Assembly (NCBI GenBank): GCA_004214155.1
Contig: SGYQ01000004.1
Location: forward strand, 1-64,000
Length of the DNA: 64,000 bases
DNA from: Burkholderiaceae bacterium
GTDB taxonomy: Bacteria; Pseudomonadota; Gammaproteobacteria; Burkholderiales; Burkholderiaceae_A
Direction: 5' to 3'
Shown: positions 60,258-64,000 of the stretch, in pieces
Layout of the letters: each line of letters starts with the position of its first letter
Position numbering within the stretch: the stretch's first letter is position 1
Program-made: the position numbers and the translations under genes
The notes under the pieces: generated by a model
Database searches by the model: none
Told to the model about the DNA's origin: nothing
What the model saw: the letters and a program-made list of their open reading frames with translations, nothing else

Positions 60258-60740
60258 TTATTTGAAATCACTGGGTTTGATAAATTTTTCTAGATTTCCA
60301 ATCAGTTTGTCTGTTTTACTCCGGCCAATTTGAAGAGAAAAAACAGCTACAGCACAAGTTGGAAATTTTTCTACAGGTTTTTGCCATATGATCTCCATCA
60401 TTTCTTGGATACAAGGATTGTGGCCAACAATCATTACCGTTTTGATTCGCGTTTGTATGCTGCCCAATAAACTCAAAACAATACTAATATCCCCTAAATA
60501 AAGACTTGCAAGATAGTTGACATGAGAAAATGCTGGGACTAATTCATTGATTGTTTGACTTGTTCTAATAGATGGACTCGAATAAATTTCGTCGACTTCT
60601 TTTACCAGACTAGTAATATGCACTTTTATTAATTTAGTATCTTTCATTCCTCTCTTTGATAAAGGTCTATCAAAATCTCTCAACGAAGGGTCTTCCCAAC
60701 TTGATTTGGCGTGTCTGAGCAATATGATTTTCCGAAGCAT
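60258..60740 (-). CDS. sixA: Phosphohistidine phosphatase SixA-like (histidine phosphatase family)
   Basis: The 160-residue protein has the RHG-type motif KIILLRHAKSSW (H10), DFDRPLSKRG, and the second histidine in VGHNPCIQEM. SixA removes phosphate from histidine of signalling phosphotransfer proteins in E. coli. It stands alone, diverging from the SprT-like gene. A different phosphate substrate is possible since the family is broad. Confidence 0.85.
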   Translation of the reverse strand: MLRKIILLRHAKSSWEDPSLRDFDRPLSKRGMKDTKLIKVHITSLVKEVDEIYSSPSIRTSQTINELVPAFSHVNYLASLYLGDISIVLSLLGSIQTRIKTVMIVGHNPCIQEMMEIIWQKPVEKFPTCAVAVFSLQIGRSKTDKLIGNLEKFIKPSDFK

Positions 60741-60864
60741 CTCTCTACGACCCTAATTTGAATATTACAAAGTACATTAGCGTAAATATTTAAAAAATAT
60801 AATGAAATACAAAAAAATACTTTGTATTATCAAGGTTAACTTTCTTACTTCTCAAACAAAGAAA

Positions 60865-61467
60865 ATGCCACAAACGATGCCTCCCCTAACCCGAGAAGCG
60901 TGGTTATTATTTGCTGTCGGAGAAATTAAACCAATTTTTTCCGAAAAAGGCTATGGCTTGCCAGCTGTGCGTGTTTCATGTGCTTTCCCGCGTGGTGCGG
61001 GACGAAACGCGCTAGTTGGTCAATGCTGGGGAACCTCATGTTCAGCTGATGGGGTCAACGAGATTTTCATAACACCGAAATATGATAAAGCAATAGATAT
61101 TCTAGATACTTTGACTCATGAACTTGTTCATGCTGTAGATAACTGCGAACATAAACATGGTCCAGAGTTTAAACAAATAGCCTTATCCATAGGATTAGAA
61201 GGAAAAATGATACACGCATCGGCTGGACCCGAATTGAAGCATAGACTGCAATTAATAGGAAATAAATTAGAAAAAACACATGGGAAATATCCTCATGGTG
61301 CGATGCATTTCCCTGCTACAGATAGCCCGTCAAATAAACGACTACATCCCAAGGCAACTTGCCCAAAATGTAATTACTCGGTTGTCTTGAGTCTAAAGTC
61401 GATAGAGGTCGGCCCACCTATTTGTCCGAAAGATAATATTCTCATGGTTAAGCAGGGAAGATGGTAA
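60865..61467 (+). CDS. SprT-like zinc metalloprotein
   Basis: About 200 residues. A zincin motif HELVHAVDNCEHKHG gives the zinc ligands and catalytic glutamate, and a C-terminal ribbon KATCPKCNYSVVL with ICPKDN supplies further zinc ligands. The N-terminal half has FSEKGYGLPAVRVSCAFP and GQCWGTSCSADGVNEIF. It resembles SprT-like proteins found in phages and diverse bacteria; the activity is unknown. ATG 60865 is used because the upstream 21 codons look unlike the family. Confidence 0.78.
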   Translation: MPQTMPPLTREAWLLFAVGEIKPIFSEKGYGLPAVRVSCAFPRGAGRNALVGQCWGTSCSADGVNEIFITPKYDKAIDILDTLTHELVHAVDNCEHKHGPEFKQIALSIGLEGKMIHASAGPELKHRLQLIGNKLEKTHGKYPHGAMHFPATDSPSNKRLHPKATCPKCNYSVVLSLKSIEVGPPICPKDNILMVKQGRW

Positions 61468-61580
61468 GTAGTCAGTTTAAAAAGTCTTTTTATTTTTTCC
61501 TAGGTCTACGCATGTAAATCAAATGCTTTATCCAACCAATAATTCTGGATTAGATATTTTGCAAAGCATTCATTTACACG

Positions 61581-61612
61581 AAAAAAAAACCTCTCGACGG
61601 GCCGCCGAGAGG
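61581..61612 (-). terminator. Rho-independent terminator of the receptor/MerC-like unit
   Basis: Read on the minus strand, CCTCTCGG and CGAGAGG arms (61612-61606 with 61596-61590) enclose a 9-base loop and are followed by nine T. A palindrome ATGGGGGCCCCAT near 61618-61630 precedes it. Confidence 0.85.
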
Positions 61613-61672
61613 GGTAAATGGGGGCCCCATACGCCCGCCTGGAGACAATTTTCTTAGAATCCCCTGTGTGTT

Positions 61673-62098
61673 TTACACATTTACTTCATCATGACACTCA
61701 CAGTCAGTTGCTCGGCAAATGAGATGGTTTTTAATGTGTGCAATGATTACAATAATGGACCCTAGAACGGTAAGTATTTTTTCTCCAATTTCCCCTAACA
61801 TGTCATGTCCTAGAATAACTGCTGCCACCAGAACTAGTAAACCACTAATCCCGGTGATAAAAACTTTACGGCTTTTGTGAACTTTGCCACCTTTAAAAAG
61901 AGCATAAGCACTGATTGGAATAACTGCAAACAAAAGTGCGAAATGCACACTTTCATCCCCAGGCAAAAAACCTAGCGTAGAAGGGTATAGGACTATTGCG
62001 GCGGGCAATAGCAAGCAATGTAGAGCACACAAGAAAGATAACGCGATAGCGGACTTATCTGCGACGGCCTGAATGTTTTCCAAAGGAAAGCTTCTCAC
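61673..62098 (-). CDS. MerC domain-containing membrane protein
   Basis: The 141-residue protein has four membrane helices and MerC-type cysteines: SFLCALHCLLLPA in helix 1 and HLICRATDCECHD at the C-terminus. MerC proteins carry mercuric ions, but non-mer homologues near TonB receptors and metal genes are common and may handle other soft metals such as zinc. The GTG start is 10 bases after the stop of the receptor gene, so they form one operon. Regulation not seen. Confidence 0.82.
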   Translation of the reverse strand: MRSFPLENIQAVADKSAIALSFLCALHCLLLPAAIVLYPSTLGFLPGDESVHFALLFAVIPISAYALFKGGKVHKSRKVFITGISGLLVLVAAVILGHDMLGEIGEKILTVLGSIIVIIAHIKNHLICRATDCECHDEVNV

Positions 62099-62108
62099 TA
62101 AGACTTAC

Positions 62109-64000
62109 TTAAAAAAACTTCTTTACGCCGATTAGAACCGATTGTCCAGGAAGAGGTGCAAAATAGCGAACCGCCTCAACCGTTGTCGCAGAAAATGCTA
62201 ACTCATTTGTGAGATTGTACCCCTTTAGGAATATGCTCCAGTCATTTTCTAACTGGTATTGAGCATATAAATTAAAAAGCTTATATCCTTCTGTCTCTGT
62301 TATCTCGCCTAACCCTTTATTCCCAGAGTAAATATACCGAAACTCGGGTCTTATAAACCAGTTAATGCCTGAGATGTCAGCATACAAACTTATCCTTTTT
62401 GGTGTCAATCGTGGTAAATATTCTGAACTACCCTTTCTTTTACCAATCACTTGATCGTAAGAGAACGTTGGCGTAATGGTGAGATTATCTAACATGATCT
62501 TCTTAGTAGCTGAAAATTCGATTCCTTTGAAATCTGAGTCCACACCAGTAAAACTATAAATTTCAATTTCCTCAACCTCAGATTCCTCTTCTTCCTCATG
62601 TTCTTCGTGATGTTCTGCGTAGAATAAATCCGTACCTGAGCGAACGAGAGTTATGTAGTTTTTATAATCACTTTGGAAAATATTAGCTCGCAATTTAAAT
62701 CCACTGTCCTCATAAGATAACCCCAAATCATAATGTTTGCCGGTTTCTTTTTTTAAGTTCACATTTCCATGCTCGTAAAGATTCGTGGTGTGGTGAACTC
62801 CTCCTGTAAATAATTCATAAAAGGACGGCGCTCTCTCGACATAACTCGCTGAGCTATGTATTCTGAAACCCTCCCCCAAATCCTGTGTTAGCCCTAAGGA
62901 AACTGACTTTGGTGTGAAACTTTTAGTCAGTCCGTCCTCTGCATGGACATCGCCAGCTGAAGTAGGGCTTCCAAATTCTTCAATTTCATGAACACTATCT
63001 GCCTTAGCCTCTACATCATCAATCCTGAAACCAAACTCCATGAGGCTATCATCGATCTTTTTGTATTGATACGTGAAGAATCCCATAGACTTATTTTTAG
63101 TAGTAGGAATAGGCCCGAGATTAGCGTGCTCCTCGTGCTCTTCGTGTGCTTCTTCCTCTTCTTCTTCTTCATGAGCAAAGGCTATAACGGGATTTCTCGA
63201 GTTAATTAATTCAAATCCTAAAATGCCGCTTATCCCTCCTGAGGTTTCGGTAAATAATTCGACCCGAGCGTTTGTGCTATCCCTTTTATATTTTGTTTCT
63301 AAGAAATTTAAGTCAAACTCGTCATGCTGATAGTCGGTATATTTTGCCCTGGCTTTGACGCGTTGAATTAAACCTAAATCAAGCCTCTCATCATATAAAA
63401 CATTTAAGGTGGTTTTGTTGACATCCAGCTTATGGTTAATAAGCTTGGGAACACCATATTCAGTTTGATAGTTATCTACCGAAAAACCGACAAGGCGACT
63501 GCCTCTCTGGATAGAAAACCCGCCCCCAAATGCTTTGGTTTCTATTTTCGAATTCCTGATTTTATTCCCCCTAACTGGCTCTTCCCCATTATCTGTAAAT
63601 GTTGGCGTTTTGGTCAAACCTTTGTCCAAAATTGAGCCGTCAAAATGCCACGAGATACCATCTCCATCTCCTCCATTTAGTTCAAAAAATCCCGAAGATG
63701 CATTATGTTCTGGGGTAATTGAGAACTCCGTTATTCCCCCAGTTTGATCATATTGATTTTTTGGAATCCTGTTGTTTACAAAATTGATTGTTCCGCCCAT
63801 GGCATTTCCGCCAAACATAACAGCAGCAGGTCCACGGATGATTTCAATCTGCTTGAGAATGTTTGGATTAACAGGTAGCGCGTGATCGAAACTACTCACA
63901 GACCAATCCTGAACAATTGTCCCGTTTTCGTTTAATCGGATTCGGTCACCATCTTGCCCCCTGATGATCGGTCTGCTGGCATTTGGTCCAAATTTCGTTG
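62109..64000 (-). CDS. TonB-dependent receptor, ZnuD-like, 5' end outside window
   Basis: The open frame continues to the right edge, so the N-terminus is missing; GTG 63899 is internal. The plug end shows RPIIRGQDGDRIRL, IVQDWSVSSFDHALPVNPN and RGPAAVMFGGNAMGGTINF. The barrel contains His/Glu-rich loops (HEEEEEEEAHEEHEEHAN and HHEEHEEEEESEVEE), as in ZnuD zinc receptors, and ends LIGVKKFF. Zinc uptake is the likely role. It is followed by a MerC-like protein and a terminator, a compact metal-handling unit. Confidence 0.88.
   Translation of the reverse strand, partial: TKFGPNASRPIIRGQDGDRIRLNENGTIVQDWSVSSFDHALPVNPNILKQIEIIRGPAAVMFGGNAMGGTINFVNNRIPKNQYDQTGGITEFSITPEHNASSGFFELNGGDGDGISWHFDGSILDKGLTKTPTFTDNGEEPVRGNKIRNSKIETKAFGGGFSIQRGSRLVGFSVDNYQTEYGVPKLINHKLDVNKTTLNVLYDERLDLGLIQRVKARAKYTDYQHDEFDLNFLETKYKRDSTNARVELFTETSGGISGILGFELINSRNPVIAFAHEEEEEEEAHEEHEEHANLGPIPTTKNKSMGFFTYQYKKIDDSLMEFGFRIDDVEAKADSVHEIEEFGSPTSAGDVHAEDGLTKSFTPKSVSLGLTQDLGEGFRIHSSASYVERAPSFYELFTGGVHHTTNLYEHGNVNLKKETGKHYDLGLSYEDSGFKLRANIFQSDYKNYITLVRSGTDLFYAEHHEEHEEEEESEVEEIEIYSFTGVDSDFKGIEFSATKKIMLDNLTITPTFSYDQVIGKRKGSSEYLPRLTPKRISLYADISGINWFIRPEFRYIYSGNKGLGEITETEGYKLFNLYAQYQLENDWSIFLKGYNLTNELAFSATTVEAVRYFAPLPGQSVLIGVKKFF

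Noticed and set aside
1-64000. CRISPR arrays, insertion sequences, integrases, prophage or toxin-antitoxin genes
   Set aside because: No regularly spaced repeats, transposase or integrase motifs, or phage structural genes were seen on either strand.

Overview
The window is a 64 kb piece of a low-GC bacterial chromosome, most likely from a marine, heterotrophic gammaproteobacterium. This is an inference. It rests on the outer-membrane genes (two TonB-dependent receptors, a DUF1302 barrel), a phasin, an AlkB alkane hydroxylase, and the general gene mix. I see no rRNA, tRNA, CRISPR array, insertion sequence or prophage. Most of the window looks like ordinary chromosomal gene content. Two genes are clearly decayed: a short-chain dehydrogenase at 10.4-11.1 kb and an SRAP (YedK/HMCES-type) gene at 33.8-34.5 kb.

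Layout. 0-7.5 kb: the end of an FMN-binding glutamate-synthase-like gene followed by a thiamine-diphosphate enzyme and an aldehyde dehydrogenase, then small oxidoreductases, an SMR exporter, a ClC protein that lacks both canonical glutamates, and an hsp20 gene with a sigma-32-like promoter and a ROSE-like RNA thermometer. 7.7-11.7 kb: ketopantoate reductase, an FKBP isomerase with a small lipoprotein, a phasin whose promoter is covered by a 31-bp dyad, the SDR pseudogene and a SOUL protein. 11.7-16.5 kb: a compact molybdenum hydroxylase operon (2Fe-2S subunit, Mo subunit, XdhC, MocA-like) divergent from an HxlR regulator. 16.8-25.6 kb: transporters (CNT, MFS), a Nudix hydrolase, DUF1993 and DUF3089 proteins, an orphan tungstate-binding protein and several unrecognised proteins.

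25.8-34.5 kb: a soluble aldose sugar dehydrogenase, the ABC-F ATPase Uup, and a cassette in which two paralogous PepSY-like secreted proteins and a small secreted protein flank a TonB-dependent receptor. The receptor's leader can fold into a long hairpin whose loop is complementary to bases just before the start codon. 34.5-39.3 kb: peroxiredoxin, a PNPOx-fold protein, small secreted proteins and an intradiol dioxygenase-like protein. 39.4-43.9 kb: a three-gene envelope set (RND/MMPL pump, LolA-like periplasmic protein, DUF1302 barrel). 44-53 kb: aldo/keto reductase, CPA2 antiporter, YtoQ, two hotdog thioesterases, AlkB, NAD(P)HX repair enzyme and a metallo-beta-lactamase-fold lipoprotein. 53-64 kb: an MFS exporter, tandem Cache-like proteins, a GMC alcohol dehydrogenase, SixA, a SprT-like metalloprotein, a MerC-like protein and a His/Glu-rich TonB receptor that runs off the right edge.

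A possible theme, by inference only, is use of hydrophobic substrates. AlkB would hydroxylate alkanes, the GMC dehydrogenase and an aldehyde dehydrogenase would oxidise the products, thioesterases would act on acyl-CoAs, and phasin-coated granules would store carbon. The RND/LolA-like/DUF1302 set could move hydrophobic molecules across the envelope. No database search was run; family names come from motif recognition.
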